DNA from: Candidatus Woesearchaeota archaeon
GTDB taxonomy: Archaea; Nanobdellota; Nanobdellia; Woesearchaeales; BM511
Direction of reading: 5' to 3'
Assembly (NCBI GenBank): GCA_002867475.1
Contig: PKTL01000069.1
Location: 1 to 64,000, forward strand
Length of the DNA: 64,000 nucleotides
Below, piece after piece: positions 16,468-25,811 of this stretch. Under the pieces are notes generated by a model. It was not told the origin of the DNA. It made no database searches and saw only the letters and a list, made by a program, of their open reading frames with translations. Positions within the stretch are counted from its first letter, which is position 1, and every line of letters begins with the position of its first letter. Made by a program: the position numbers and the translations under genes.

Positions 16468-17295
16468 ATGCCACATACAAAATTAAATAAGCTATTAAAA
16501 CCTGTAAAAAATCTTTATCTTCCAAAAGAAGCAAAGATAGAAAGTGTAGAGAAATTCACAAAAGATACATATCTATTCAAAGTAAAAAATGTATTAGACC
16601 AAAAGATACTTCCCGGCCAATTTATAGAAGTCAGCATATTTGGAATGGGTGAATCTCCAATTAGCGTATGTAGTTATAATGATAATCAAATAGAGCTTTT
16701 AGTAAGGGATGTTGGAAATGTAACAAGCCATATTTGTAGGTTAAAAGCAAAAGAAAAGATGATGCTAAGAGGTCCGTATGGTAGAGGATATCCTATGGAC
16801 GAATTGAAAAATGCCAATATTGTAGTTATTTCGGGAGGGACCGGCACTGCGCCTCCTAGAAGTGTTATCCAATACATTCAAAAACATAGAAATGACTATA
16901 AAGACCTAAACATTTTTTTAGGATTTAGATCGCCAGAAGACATTCTTTTTTCAAAGGATCTATCTAAATGGGAAAAGGAATTCAAGACAAAAGTAATAGT
17001 CGATAAAGGGAATCCGTCTTGGCAAGGAGAAACAGGTATGATAACTGACCTGTTAGATAAATATAAATTTCCTAAAAAACCAAAATTTGTGTTATGTGGT
17101 CCGCCCATAATGATAAAATTCGTCACTGAAAAGCTTATAAAACATAATTATCCAGAAACAGATATTTATGTAAGTTTTGAAAGAAATATGAAATGTGGTG
17201 TTGGAAAATGCGGACATTGTATGATACATGGGAGATATGTGTGTACTGATGGGCCAGTATTTAGATATGATCTAGCAAAAAAATTCACTGAATAA
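16468..17295 (+). CDS. hydG: Sulfhydrogenase gamma subunit (FAD/NAD(P)-binding diaphorase)
   Basis: A 275-residue flavoprotein of the ferredoxin-NADP reductase type that connects the hydrogenase to NAD(P)H. FAD-binding barrel with GQFIEV and LRGPYGRGYPM, then the pyridine-nucleotide domain (VVISGGTGTAPPRSV; LCGPPIM), and a C-terminal [2Fe-2S] cluster (CGVGKCGHC...YVC). The ATG is one base past the hydB stop, so translation is coupled. All cofactor motifs are intact. Confidence 0.93.
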   Translation: MPHTKLNKLLKPVKNLYLPKEAKIESVEKFTKDTYLFKVKNVLDQKILPGQFIEVSIFGMGESPISVCSYNDNQIELLVRDVGNVTSHICRLKAKEKMMLRGPYGRGYPMDELKNANIVVISGGTGTAPPRSVIQYIQKHRNDYKDLNIFLGFRSPEDILFSKDLSKWEKEFKTKVIVDKGNPSWQGETGMITDLLDKYKFPKKPKFVLCGPPIMIKFVTEKLIKHNYPETDIYVSFERNMKCGVGKCGHCMIHGRYVCTDGPVFRYDLAKKFTE

Positions 17296-17323
17296 AAATC
17301 AATAAATAATAATTTGAAGAAAA

Positions 17324-18076
17324 ATGAAACCAAAAGTTGCAATACATAGCATAACCGGATGTGCAGGATGCCAATTGACAATTTATTTTTTGCAAGACCA
17401 TTTACTTGACCTACTTTCTAAAATTGACCTTGTTGCTGCACCAATGATTCAATCAAAAAACAGCAAAGGTCCTTATGATATCTGTTTTTTAGAAGGAAGT
17501 GTTTCCTCCGAAGAAGATCTTGAAAAAGCAAAAGAATATAGGGAAAAGTCAACAGTACTTATAGCATTTGGAACTTGTGCAGCGTTTGGAAACATGCAAA
17601 GTAGTCTAAAATATCATCCTAAAAAGAAAGATATACCTAAAAAAATATATAAAAATGTGGACCATTTAAAGATTGTTGAATCTACAAGATTATGTGATCA
17701 TATAGATATAGATTATACAATTCCTGGATGTCCACCTGATAAAAATGAAGTTTTTAAGTTCATCAAAGACCTTTTGCTTGAAAAAAAACCATCATTAACA
17801 ACAAATCCTGTATGTTATTATTGCACGTTGAATGAAAATAATTGCTTGATAGAACAAGGAGTGCCTTGTCTTGGACCTATTACCAATGGGGGTTGCAAAG
17901 CACTATGCCCTACTAATAATCATGGATGTACTGGTTGTAGAGGACCCATAGATGATATGAATTACACTGCACAAAAAGCTCTTTTGAAACGAATAGGTGT
18001 GAGTGAAGAAGTATTTATACAGAAAGTACAAAAGTTTGCACCGAAAAGATTCGATGAACTTATAAAACGGTTTTAA
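17324..18076 (+). CDS. hydD: [NiFe]-hydrogenase small (delta) subunit, copy 1
   Basis: A 250-residue subunit carrying the electron-relay [4Fe-4S] clusters. Proximal cluster ligands: GCAGCQ (near 11-16), FGTCAAFG, and PGCPPD. Further Cys-rich ligands: CYYCTLNENNC, GVPCLGPITNGGCKALCP, GCTGCRGP. The pattern matches group 3b enzymes of Pyrococcus and other archaea. It lies 28 bases after the gamma gene and 24 before its large subunit. Confidence 0.92.
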   Translation: MKPKVAIHSITGCAGCQLTIYFLQDHLLDLLSKIDLVAAPMIQSKNSKGPYDICFLEGSVSSEEDLEKAKEYREKSTVLIAFGTCAAFGNMQSSLKYHPKKKDIPKKIYKNVDHLKIVESTRLCDHIDIDYTIPGCPPDKNEVFKFIKDLLLEKKPSLTTNPVCYYCTLNENNCLIEQGVPCLGPITNGGCKALCPTNNHGCTGCRGPIDDMNYTAQKALLKRIGVSEEVFIQKVQKFAPKRFDELIKRF

Positions 18077-18100
18077 CATATAGAAATCAAACTAAATAAA

Positions 18101-19381
18101 ATGAGTAAAATAAAGCTAAACCACATATGCAAAATTGAAGGCCATGCCAATCTTGAATTAGAGATAGAAGGTAACACCATAAAAAAATGCCATTTAGAAG
18201 CGGCAGAAGGTGCAAGATTTTTCGAAGGAATAATTATTGGGAAAAAATATGATGAGATCACAGAAATAGTAAGTAGGATCTGTGGCATATGTAGTGTGGG
18301 ACACACAGTAACAAGCCTAAAAACTATAGAGACAGCATTTGGGATAAATGTGACAAGACAAACCGAAGTTTTAAGAGAATTATTAACTATGGGTGAAAGG
18401 ATTAGAAGCCACGCAACACACCTATATTTTCTATGTTTGCCAGATTATACGGGGCATAGCAGTGCCATCGAAATGGCATCAAAATATAAAAAAGAAATAA
18501 CTAGAGCCTTGAACTTAATAAAAACAGGCAATAAATTGGTTGAGATAATAGGTGGAAGAGAGATGCATCCGTTCACATCAGTCGTTGGAGGATTTACACG
18601 TTCAATTTCGGGTGAAGAAAAAAATAAATTACTGACAATGCTAAAACAAGCATCGTTAGATGCAGCAAAAACTTATGAATTATTCTCTAAAATTGTATAT
18701 CCTTCTTTTGAAAGATACAGAGAAAACATATCTTTAAAGCAATTTGATGGATTTCCATTATTAGAAGGAACTATAATATCTGATAAAGGAGTTTCTTTAC
18801 AACCTGATAAGTATCAGGAATTCTTAAAGGAATCTTTCAATATATATTCAACAAGCAAATTTGCGCTGCGAGAAGGTAAGGAATTTATGGTTGGTGCACT
18901 TCCAAGAGTGAATAATAATTTTAAACTTTTATCAGGAAACTGTGAAAGGCTCATAAAGAAAAGTAGGATAAGATTCCCTAGCAAGAACCCTTTCCACAAT
19001 CTTATTGCACAAAGTCTCGAATTGGTACATTGGATAGAACATGCTATAGATCTATTAAGCAGAACTGAGTTTTTCAATGAAGTCCCTGTGGAATTTAAAC
19101 CTAAGAAATGCAAAGGGATAGCTGCTACGGAAGTTCCAAGAGGCATATTATATCACCATTATGAATTTGACAATAAAGGTTTTGTCACTAAATCAAATAT
19201 AATAACTCCAACGGTTCAAAATCTTAAAACCATGGAAAAGGACATAAAAGAATTTGTTCCAAGCTTACTACATAAGAAAAAAGAAGAAATAATATTGGAT
19301 ATAGAAAAATTGATACGGGCATATGACCCTTGTTTTAGTTGTAGCACGCATTTTCTAAATGTAAATTGGAAAAGGAGTTAA
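18101..19381 (+). CDS. hydA: [NiFe]-hydrogenase large (alpha) catalytic subunit, copy 1
   Basis: A 426-residue subunit holding the NiFe active site. L1 motif RICGIC with Cys61 and Cys64; L2 motif DPCFSCSTH with Cys411 and Cys414. A 9-residue tail follows His417, the expected site of maturation-protease cleavage. Group 3b enzymes reversibly couple H2 oxidation to NADP+ reduction and can reduce polysulfide. The Hyp maturation genes are not in this window. The sequence looks fully functional. Confidence 0.93.
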   Translation: MSKIKLNHICKIEGHANLELEIEGNTIKKCHLEAAEGARFFEGIIIGKKYDEITEIVSRICGICSVGHTVTSLKTIETAFGINVTRQTEVLRELLTMGERIRSHATHLYFLCLPDYTGHSSAIEMASKYKKEITRALNLIKTGNKLVEIIGGREMHPFTSVVGGFTRSISGEEKNKLLTMLKQASLDAAKTYELFSKIVYPSFERYRENISLKQFDGFPLLEGTIISDKGVSLQPDKYQEFLKESFNIYSTSKFALREGKEFMVGALPRVNNNFKLLSGNCERLIKKSRIRFPSKNPFHNLIAQSLELVHWIEHAIDLLSRTEFFNEVPVEFKPKKCKGIAATEVPRGILYHHYEFDNKGFVTKSNIITPTVQNLKTMEKDIKEFVPSLLHKKKEEIILDIEKLIRAYDPCFSCSTHFLNVNWKRS

Positions 19382-19387
19382 AATATT

Positions 19388-20158
19388 ATGGGTAAGCAAA
19401 AAAAGAGGTTAGGGATATTTTCTCTCACATCTTGTGATGGTTGTCAGATAACTTTTCTTGATATGGATGAAGATTTTTTAGATCTACTTGATAATTATGA
19501 AGTTATTGATTTTCCTCTTATAAAAGATGGAACTAATCTTTTTGAAGAAGTTGATATAGCTTTTGTAGAGGGAACTCCTGTAAACGATGAAGAAATAAAA
19601 ACATTGCAGAAAATAAGAAAACTTTCAAAAAAATTAGTAGCTTTTGGTACTTGCGCAACTTTTGGTGGCGTCACAGCAATAAAAGATTTTAGTGATGATA
19701 AAATAAAAAAAGAAATAAAAAAAGATAATGAGTATCTAAATCTTCATGATAATATAAAAGGAATAGGTGACATTGTCAAAGTAGATGCATACATAAGAGG
19801 ATGCCCACCAACAAAATTTGAGATAAAAAACTTGCTTCAAACCTTTTTAGATGGTAAAGAGATTGAACATAGAAAAAGTCCGGTATGTATCGAATGTAGA
19901 AAAAATGGAAATCCTTGCTTTTTGAAAGAAGGAATTGCTTGTATGGGAAGCATAACTTATAGTGGGTGTGATTCCATATGTATTAATAATAAATTTCCTT
20001 GCTATGGGTGTAGGGGTCCAGTAGAGAAAGCAAACGCAGACAGCTTATTTCTAGTCCTAAAAAACAAGATAGGTATGAATGATAAAGAAGTAAAAAATAT
20101 GTTTATGCTTTATGCAGGAACCAATAAAAGATATTCAAATTTAATAAAAAATGGTTAA
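19388..20158 (+). CDS. [NiFe]-hydrogenase small subunit, copy 2
   Basis: A second small subunit of 256 residues, 6 bases after the first large subunit. It keeps all relay ligands: SCDGCQIT, FGTCATFGG, RGCPPTK, CIECRKNGNPC, GIACMGSITYSGCDSIC, CYGCRGP. It is clearly diverged from copy 1 (for example the N-terminal half and the linker before PPTK), so the duplication is old or the second pair came from elsewhere. Confidence 0.92.
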   Translation: MGKQKKRLGIFSLTSCDGCQITFLDMDEDFLDLLDNYEVIDFPLIKDGTNLFEEVDIAFVEGTPVNDEEIKTLQKIRKLSKKLVAFGTCATFGGVTAIKDFSDDKIKKEIKKDNEYLNLHDNIKGIGDIVKVDAYIRGCPPTKFEIKNLLQTFLDGKEIEHRKSPVCIECRKNGNPCFLKEGIACMGSITYSGCDSICINNKFPCYGCRGPVEKANADSLFLVLKNKIGMNDKEVKNMFMLYAGTNKRYSNLIKNG

Positions 20159-21419
20159 AAAAATTCAAATAGATTATATAACAAAAATAGAAGGCCACGC
20201 AAAATTATATGTAAAAATAGATGAGGGTATAGTAAAAGATGTTCGTATGGAAGTTTTTGAAGGTGCAAGACTTTTTGAAAGCCTTCTCATTGGTAAAAAA
20301 TATGACGAAGTCCCTATAATAACTTCAAGGATCTGCGGGGTTTGTCCTCAAGCACACAGCATAGCATCAATTGACGCAATCGAAAAAGCATTTGGTCATG
20401 TACCTAATAAATCAATTGAGACACTCAGGGAATTATTATTGATTGGTCAAATAATTAAAAGCCACACATTACATCTTTATTTTTTAGCTTTACCTGATTT
20501 TTTCAATAAGAGAAGTGTAATAGAACTTGCTAAAGAACAAAAAGAAGTGTTGAATCTTGGCATAAGATTGAAGAAATTAAGTAATGAGATTACAACAATC
20601 ATTGGTGGAAGAGAGATACATTCAATAACAAATATTCCTGGAGGATTCACAAAAGCGCCAACTGATGAAGAATTGACCACTCTTCAAAAAAATATAAAAT
20701 CTTCTTTGGAAGATTCACTTGAAGGAATAAAGCTTTTTTCATCATTTAGCGTTCCTGACTACTCCAATAAAACAGAATATCTTTATTTGAAAAAAGATGA
20801 AAATCCAAATGTTAAAGGGACTGTGATCTGCAGCGATAATATATGTAATTCTGTTGAGAAATATGCTGATTTGATGAATGAGTTTGTCGAAGAATATAGT
20901 AGTGCAAAACATGTCACTATTGGAGAAAAAAGCTTTTTTGTTGGAGCACTTTCAAGAATAAATCAAACACTTATCCCTGATGATATTAAAAAAATTCTAG
21001 ATAAAAATAGTATACTGTTTCCAAGTTATAACCCTTATTACAATAACCTTGCACAATGTATCGAAATCCATATATTACTTCAAAAAGCTAAAGATCTCAT
21101 CAAAAAAATTGATGTTGGAGAAGTATTTCATCATAAGATCACTCCAAAGAAAGGAAAGGCAGTAAGTGCATTAGAAGCGCCAAGAGGGATATTATTTCAT
21201 GAATATTCATTTGATGATAAGGGTTATGTGACAAAAGCAAATATAATAACTCCAACAACTCAAAATTTAAAGAACATGGAAAATGACATCATGAAAATAT
21301 TGCCTTCTCTGCTCGATAAACCTGAAGAAAAGATAAAGTTTGAACTGGAAAAGCTGATTAGAGCATATGATCCTTGTATCAGTTGCTCAACTCATTTCTT
21401 AGATGTCATTTGGGAATGA
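20151..21419 (+). CDS. [NiFe]-hydrogenase large subunit, copy 2
   Basis: A 422-residue second catalytic subunit; its start overlaps the small-subunit copy 2 by 8 bases. L1 RICGVC with Cys62 and Cys65; L2 DPCISCSTH with Cys409 and Cys412; a 7-residue C-terminal tail after His415. No second beta or gamma gene follows, so either both catalytic pairs share one diaphorase or the second pair uses another electron partner. This ends the operon; a 180-base AT-rich gap with a promoter follows. Confidence 0.92.
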   Translation: MVKKIQIDYITKIEGHAKLYVKIDEGIVKDVRMEVFEGARLFESLLIGKKYDEVPIITSRICGVCPQAHSIASIDAIEKAFGHVPNKSIETLRELLLIGQIIKSHTLHLYFLALPDFFNKRSVIELAKEQKEVLNLGIRLKKLSNEITTIIGGREIHSITNIPGGFTKAPTDEELTTLQKNIKSSLEDSLEGIKLFSSFSVPDYSNKTEYLYLKKDENPNVKGTVICSDNICNSVEKYADLMNEFVEEYSSAKHVTIGEKSFFVGALSRINQTLIPDDIKKILDKNSILFPSYNPYYNNLAQCIEIHILLQKAKDLIKKIDVGEVFHHKITPKKGKAVSALEAPRGILFHEYSFDDKGYVTKANIITPTTQNLKNMENDIMKILPSLLDKPEEKIKFELEKLIRAYDPCISCSTHFLDVIWE

Positions 21420-21599
21420 TTCTAAAATAATTAAAAGAGAAGATCTGCGATGGATTATGAAAATTCATACATATTTTCCATTTTTTCAAAATGAAAAACT
21501 ACAATAAATTCATTTATTGATGAATTTAAGCATCTTTCTCTAAAAGAGAAAGATATATAAATCTAATACTCTATAAAACTATTAAAAATAGGTGATTTT

Positions 21600-22256
21600 A
21601 TGGCTAATGATTATGCAATTGTTCCTGAAGAAGATTTCTCAAAATTAAAAAATAAGGTTGATAAGATAGAAAGTAACCCCTTTGGGGAAAGCAAAGAAGG
21701 AAAAGAATTAGTAACAACTCTAAAAGACTTAAACTCCTCAATGAGCGGTCTTGTAAACCTTTTCAATACGGCAACTGAAGAATTAAAGATTGAAGAACAT
21801 GATTCGTCTTTAATTGCTGAAAAAGTAGGGCCTTTGTTTGAAAAAATTGAAACTTTGGAATCACAAAATGAAAAGATTGCAAAAGGAATTGTTGCTGTTG
21901 CAGATATGGTAAAAGAATTGAAGATGGAAATCGAAGATGTTAAAAGTCAGATAAAACTAGGGTTTGAATCTAAAACTGAAACTCCAAAACCGAAAACTGA
22001 ATCTTTCAAAACGGAAACAACACAAACTCCTAATTTTCCAGATTCAGGAAACATGAATTTTAATCAACCAAATCAACCAGTACCTAACAATAATACTGGG
22101 ATGAATACAGGTTTTCAAACAAATAATAGCTTAAATGACTCATTTAGTGGACAAAACGGGCAAGGAATGAAACCTTTACCTATGGATCCAGCACCAATGC
22201 CTCAAATGGGTGAAGAAAAAAATAAGGATTCTAAAAAAGGAATGTTTCATTTTTAA
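21600..22256 (+). CDS. Coiled-coil protein with Gln/Asn/Pro-rich tail
   Basis: 218 residues. An N-terminal acidic helical region (1-125) with heptad character (LFEKIETLESQNEKIAKGIVAVADMVKELKMEIEDVKSQI) precedes a low-complexity tail rich in Asn, Gln, Pro and Met (about 130-205). No signal peptide. It leads an apparent four- or five-gene operon (coiled-coil proteins, DUF357, PIN). Perhaps a scaffold; no family recognised. GGTGA precedes the ATG. Confidence 0.6.
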   Translation: MANDYAIVPEEDFSKLKNKVDKIESNPFGESKEGKELVTTLKDLNSSMSGLVNLFNTATEELKIEEHDSSLIAEKVGPLFEKIETLESQNEKIAKGIVAVADMVKELKMEIEDVKSQIKLGFESKTETPKPKTESFKTETTQTPNFPDSGNMNFNQPNQPVPNNNTGMNTGFQTNNSLNDSFSGQNGQGMKPLPMDPAPMPQMGEEKNKDSKKGMFHF

Positions 22257-22259
22257 AAA

Positions 22260-22910
22260 ATGAGTGTTGATAGTGCACCATCAAATCAAAACAAACCATT
22301 ACCAGATAATAATCTTTATGGTTCTGTTTTTGAAGGTCAATCACCAAATAATGTAAATTCACAGCCTCATTTATCAAAAAATTCTATGAAACGTCTTGTA
22401 AAACTGATTTTGAGAACTTATTCGAAGATGAGCAAACAAAAAAAGATAGGTCCTAAAAGAAAAATTAAAGTAGGTAAACCTTCTGCAGATTCAGAACATC
22501 AAAATCTCCATGAAGAGATAACTGCTATAAAAAATAAGCTTAAGCAAAGAGCAGATATAAATAAATTGATTCAAGAACAGAAAAAAAAAGAATTCTTCGA
22601 TAAAAAACAAGCTGAAAAAATAGTCGATGAATATCTCGAAAAAGAAGAAGAGAATAAAAAATCACCAGAGCCACAAAAAGAGATAGAAAAAACTGATACA
22701 ATTAGCGATGATCTAGTTATCGAAAAGAAAAAGATAGAGTTAGTAGATAAGAAGAAAAAAGAGCTCGAAGAGATAAAAATCGTACTTAAATCTCTGGAAG
22801 AAAAACATAACGAACTAGTTAAAAAGAAACATGATCCTGTAATACTAGTAAGACTTGATGAAAAGATAAACCTTCTTAAACGAAGAATAAACCATATTGA
22901 AAATGAATAA
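22260..22910 (+). CDS. Charged coiled-coil protein
   Basis: 216 residues, 3 bases after the previous gene. The first 40 residues are polar and Asn-rich; residues 45-80 are basic (KKIGPKRKIKVGKP); from about 85 to the end it is a long Glu/Lys coiled coil. It may pair with the preceding coiled-coil protein. Function unknown. Confidence 0.6.
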   Translation: MSVDSAPSNQNKPLPDNNLYGSVFEGQSPNNVNSQPHLSKNSMKRLVKLILRTYSKMSKQKKIGPKRKIKVGKPSADSEHQNLHEEITAIKNKLKQRADINKLIQEQKKKEFFDKKQAEKIVDEYLEKEEENKKSPEPQKEIEKTDTISDDLVIEKKKIELVDKKKKELEEIKIVLKSLEEKHNELVKKKHDPVILVRLDEKINLLKRRINHIENE

Positions 22911-22941
22911 GAAACTTATTCGAATTAATTTTGGTGCCAAA

Positions 22942-23232
22942 ATGAATAATGAAGTAACAACCGAAAAACTTGATAATTATTTCGATGTTAGCAATAGGGC
23001 TATAAAAATGGTTGAAGAGAAAGGTTTTGATAAATCTAGAATCGATCAAGCTAAAGATTTTCTTGACATGGCTAAACGTTACAATTCAGATGCATATCAT
23101 TTTAGGGAAAAAGGAGATTATGTATTAGCATTCGCTGCATTGAACTATGCCCATGGGTGGCTTGATGCAGGTGCAAGAATCGGTTTATTTTTGGTTAAGG
23201 ATTCAACTCTTTTCACGGTCGATGATGAATGA
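22942..23232 (+). CDS. DUF357-family protein
   Basis: About 96 residues from ATG 22942. The signature RYNSDAYHFREKGDYVLAFAALNYAHGWLDAGARIGLF matches DUF357, a small helical domain found only in archaea, often next to nucleases or in translation-related clusters. I prefer ATG 22942, preceded by GGTG, over the in-frame ATG at 22903, which overlaps the previous gene. The next gene overlaps its stop (ATGA). Confidence 0.8.
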   Translation: MNNEVTTEKLDNYFDVSNRAIKMVEEKGFDKSRIDQAKDFLDMAKRYNSDAYHFREKGDYVLAFAALNYAHGWLDAGARIGLFLVKDSTLFTVDDE

Positions 23233-23660
23233 TATTAGTTAATAATTTGATGAATGGAATTCTTTTAGATACTTGCTATTTGATACATTTAATAAAAAAT
23301 AACCAATTATACACATTAGAAAAAAAGAAGGCTGATTTTAATATTGGAATAACAAGCTTTAACTTCCACGAATTAGAACGTAAAACTAAAGAATTATACC
23401 TTCATTATGAATTGCCTGAACTTTTCATGGTAAATATCCCTTTTTATCCGGGACACATGATTAACGAAAAAATGTTTGTCAATGATGTAGAACCTGAATT
23501 ATTAGAGGTCATAGACGACCCTTCTAATGCAGTGCTTGCAGCAGCAGCAATCAAGTTTGGTGCAAAAAAGATAATAACTAGAGATAAACAGCACTTATTA
23601 AACAACCATGCTAAGCATTTGATGGAAAAATATAGTATAGAAATAAGCTCAGACCTCTAA
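23229..23660 (+). CDS. PIN-domain nuclease-like protein
   Basis: 143 residues. The acidic PIN residues are visible: GILLDTCYLIH (Asp near 14), FHELERKTKEL (Glu), DDPSNAVLAAAAIKFGAKKIITRDKQHL (Asp and terminal Asp). This suggests an RNase or a small RNA-processing factor. It overlaps DUF357 by 4 bases, so it is translationally coupled; no antitoxin-like gene is adjacent, which argues against a VapC toxin. It converges with Cbf5. Confidence 0.75.
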   Translation: MILVNNLMNGILLDTCYLIHLIKNNQLYTLEKKKADFNIGITSFNFHELERKTKELYLHYELPELFMVNIPFYPGHMINEKMFVNDVEPELLEVIDDPSNAVLAAAAIKFGAKKIITRDKQHLLNNHAKHLMEKYSIEISSDL

Positions 23661-24733
23661 TCGATTCTTGGATAAGTTCCTGGTTCCATAAAGACTCTAT
23701 CGACTTCTACAGCGATTCCTTTACTGTTTTTAATTATGTCTTTAGGAAGGATTTTTAACTTTCCTATTGCTACTAATTCATTTTTCAAAGTCATTATAGC
23801 AACATCTTCATCAATTTGTATCTCTGTCTCGACCTTGCTAACTCCAGGTATTTTAAGGTTTGACCCATGACAAAGGCTGTTAACAGTTGAATCAAGAACC
23901 CAAATTTTAGGGATGTGACTAACTGCAAACTCGATAGGGAATATATTTTTTCTTATAGCTTTCTCATCTCCATATTCCTTATAATAATGAAGGTTATCAG
24001 TCAAGGTTTGTAAAGAACATAAAGTTTCTTCATTAAAAGGGCCAACTTTTGTACGTCTAAGTTCAGCCATGTGAGCACCACAACCAAATTTTTCACCCAT
24101 ATCATGACATAGTTTTCTTATGTAGGTTCCTGCTTGAGTACCAACTCTAAATAATACATCTTGTCCTTTGACCTCTAAAATGTCTATGTAATAGACTTTT
24201 CTGTATCTCCATTCACGTTTAATCGCTGACTTGATTGGAGGTAATTGTTTTAATTTGCCAACGAAACCCATCATCACATTCTTGATTTCATCTTCAGGTA
24301 GTTCTTTGTGAATATGTATTAAGCAAACATATTCTTTTCCTGCGCTAAGAAGAGTTTGTACAACTCTTGTGCCTTTTGCTAATGCAGTTGGAAGAAGTCC
24401 TGTAACTCCTGGATCAAGTGTTCCACTATGTCCTGCTTTGTCAACTCCGAGAATCTCTTTAGTGTAAGCACTAACTTGGTGGCTTGTAGGCCCAGCAGGC
24501 TTATCAATATTGACAATGCCAAAATCAATCAGTTCATCAACAGTCCTGTTCTCTGGCTTTTTACCATATTTTGGGTCTGTATCTGCATTTCTTTTGATCA
24601 ATATTTCTCTTTTGATCTTCTCAAAAGGCAATTGATTCAATGAAGAATTATTTTCTTCATGCTCAAAGACTTTATTTTCAGAATAGGTTTTGGCATGTTT
24701 TTCTCCATTAAGTCTTTGATTCTTTTCTTCCAT
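23657..24733 (-). CDS. cbf5: Pseudouridine synthase Cbf5 (TruB family)
   Basis: A 358-residue catalytic subunit of the H/ACA RNP, which makes pseudouridine in rRNA and can act on tRNA U55. The catalytic Asp107 sits in GHSGTLDPGVTG; KPAGPTSHQV precedes it, and a C-terminal PUA domain follows (VETEIQIDEDVAIMTLKNELVAIG...VEVDRVFMEPGTYPR). It carries an N-terminal extension of roughly 40 charged residues that looks disordered. A possible structured RNA lies just upstream. Confidence 0.93.
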   Translation of the reverse strand: MEEKNQRLNGEKHAKTYSENKVFEHEENNSSLNQLPFEKIKREILIKRNADTDPKYGKKPENRTVDELIDFGIVNIDKPAGPTSHQVSAYTKEILGVDKAGHSGTLDPGVTGLLPTALAKGTRVVQTLLSAGKEYVCLIHIHKELPEDEIKNVMMGFVGKLKQLPPIKSAIKREWRYRKVYYIDILEVKGQDVLFRVGTQAGTYIRKLCHDMGEKFGCGAHMAELRRTKVGPFNEETLCSLQTLTDNLHYYKEYGDEKAIRKNIFPIEFAVSHIPKIWVLDSTVNSLCHGSNLKIPGVSKVETEIQIDEDVAIMTLKNELVAIGKLKILPKDIIKNSKGIAVEVDRVFMEPGTYPRID

Positions 24734-24786
24734 GAGATTCTAGAAATTTTGTCTGATTAATAAATGTTTTTAACTTTTAGAAGCAA

Positions 24787-24849
24787 AAACTGAATTGTGC
24801 ACCTGGAAAGAGGCGCGTAATATAAACCAAGCACACATTAGTTCAGTTT
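24787..24849. ncRNA. Candidate hairpin element upstream of Cbf5
   Basis: AAACTGAA (24787-24794) and TTCAGTTT (24842-24849) pair perfectly; within them TGTGC (24796-24800) can pair with GCACA (24831-24835), leaving a GC-rich loop unlike its AT-rich surroundings. It could be a small RNA or an operator for the divergent genes. The 220-base gap holds nothing else except a TATA-like TTTATAAATT at 24871. Confidence 0.3.
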
Positions 24850-24953
24850 AATCATATGAGTTATTCCCCCTTTATAAATTTGATATTGAAGTAAAAAATG
24901 AAGGTTTAATCATAGAAGTTTTTTTAAAGAGAAAAATAAAGAAATCTCCTAGG

Positions 24954-25538
24954 GTGATATCTTTTAATATTAATAGTTTGGTAATACAATTAAAACCTTT
25001 ATTTTATTTCATATTAGGTATCGTCTTCTATTCAATATTCATATTCAAGTTCTATAGATTTCTTGCAACTAAAGATCTGTTGAAGCTTGATCTTGATAGA
25101 TATAATAATGTTGAACATTCAGGACTCAAGAAATTTATCAAAGCAATACTTTATCCTTTTGAATACATGATAGTGATTCCAGTATTCATATTTTTTTGGT
25201 TCATGGTACTGACAACGCTTTTAGTTTTCCTTGCAAAAAACCCTGTCATAGAAAACATTCTTTTGATATCATTATCTCTTGTTGCATCTGTGAGAATCAC
25301 TTCTTATTACGATGAAGATCTCTCTAAAGACCTTGCTAAAATGCTACCTTTCGCGCTTTTAGGTGTCTTCTTGGTTGACGCGTCTTATTTTTCCTTTTCT
25401 GAATCAATAATATTGTTGAAATCTATACCTTCTCACTGGGTTTTATTATTAACATACTTGATGTTTATAGTCATTTTAGAGTTCATATTAAGAATTATAA
25501 TCGGCACCTATAATCTCATAGTAGAACGATGGTTTTGA
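24954..25538 (+). CDS. Multi-helix membrane protein
   Basis: About 190 residues with four or five hydrophobic segments (about 14-34, 63-93, 98-115, 121-140, 160-185). No recognised motif. Start is uncertain: GTG 24954 coincides with a GGTGA ribosome-site-like sequence, and the frame stays open upstream without an ATG, so the true start may be another non-ATG codon nearby. It ends just before the convergent initiator tRNA gene. Confidence 0.55.
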   Translation: MISFNINSLVIQLKPLFYFILGIVFYSIFIFKFYRFLATKDLLKLDLDRYNNVEHSGLKKFIKAILYPFEYMIVIPVFIFFWFMVLTTLLVFLAKNPVIENILLISLSLVASVRITSYYDEDLSKDLAKMLPFALLGVFLVDASYFSFSESIILLKSIPSHWVLLLTYLMFIVILEFILRIIIGTYNLIVERWF

Positions 25539-25567
25539 GAAAATTTTAAGAATAAGTATAAGAAAAT

Positions 25568-25678
25568 AGCGGGGAGAGGATTTGAACCTCCGACCTCCGG
25601 GTTTCTTGATCTCTGATCGAGAATTCGACCTTGGAGATATATGAGCCCGACGGGCACTCCTAGCTGCCCTACCCCGCT
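25568..25678 (-). tRNA. Initiator tRNA-Met (CAT) with a 37-base intron
   Basis: The minus strand folds as a complete tRNA: acceptor AGCGGGG/CCCCGCT, D stem GGGC/GCCC, anticodon stem TCGGG/CCCGG around loop CTCATAA, and T arm with TTCAAAT. A1-T72 and three consecutive G-C pairs in the anticodon stem mark it as the archaeal initiator. The loop is split after position 37 by an intron at about 25603-25639, the standard site for the bulge-helix-bulge splicing endonuclease. Confidence 0.9.
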
Positions 25679-25811
25679 TTATGTAATAAAGAGAAAAAGG
25701 TGCCAGTTTATAAACTTTATCCTAAGAAAATACTGAATTCTTAAAAAATATGTACTTTAGATTCATAAATTTTTTAAAGGATGCATGTTCCATCAATCTT
25801 GGTGGGTACAC

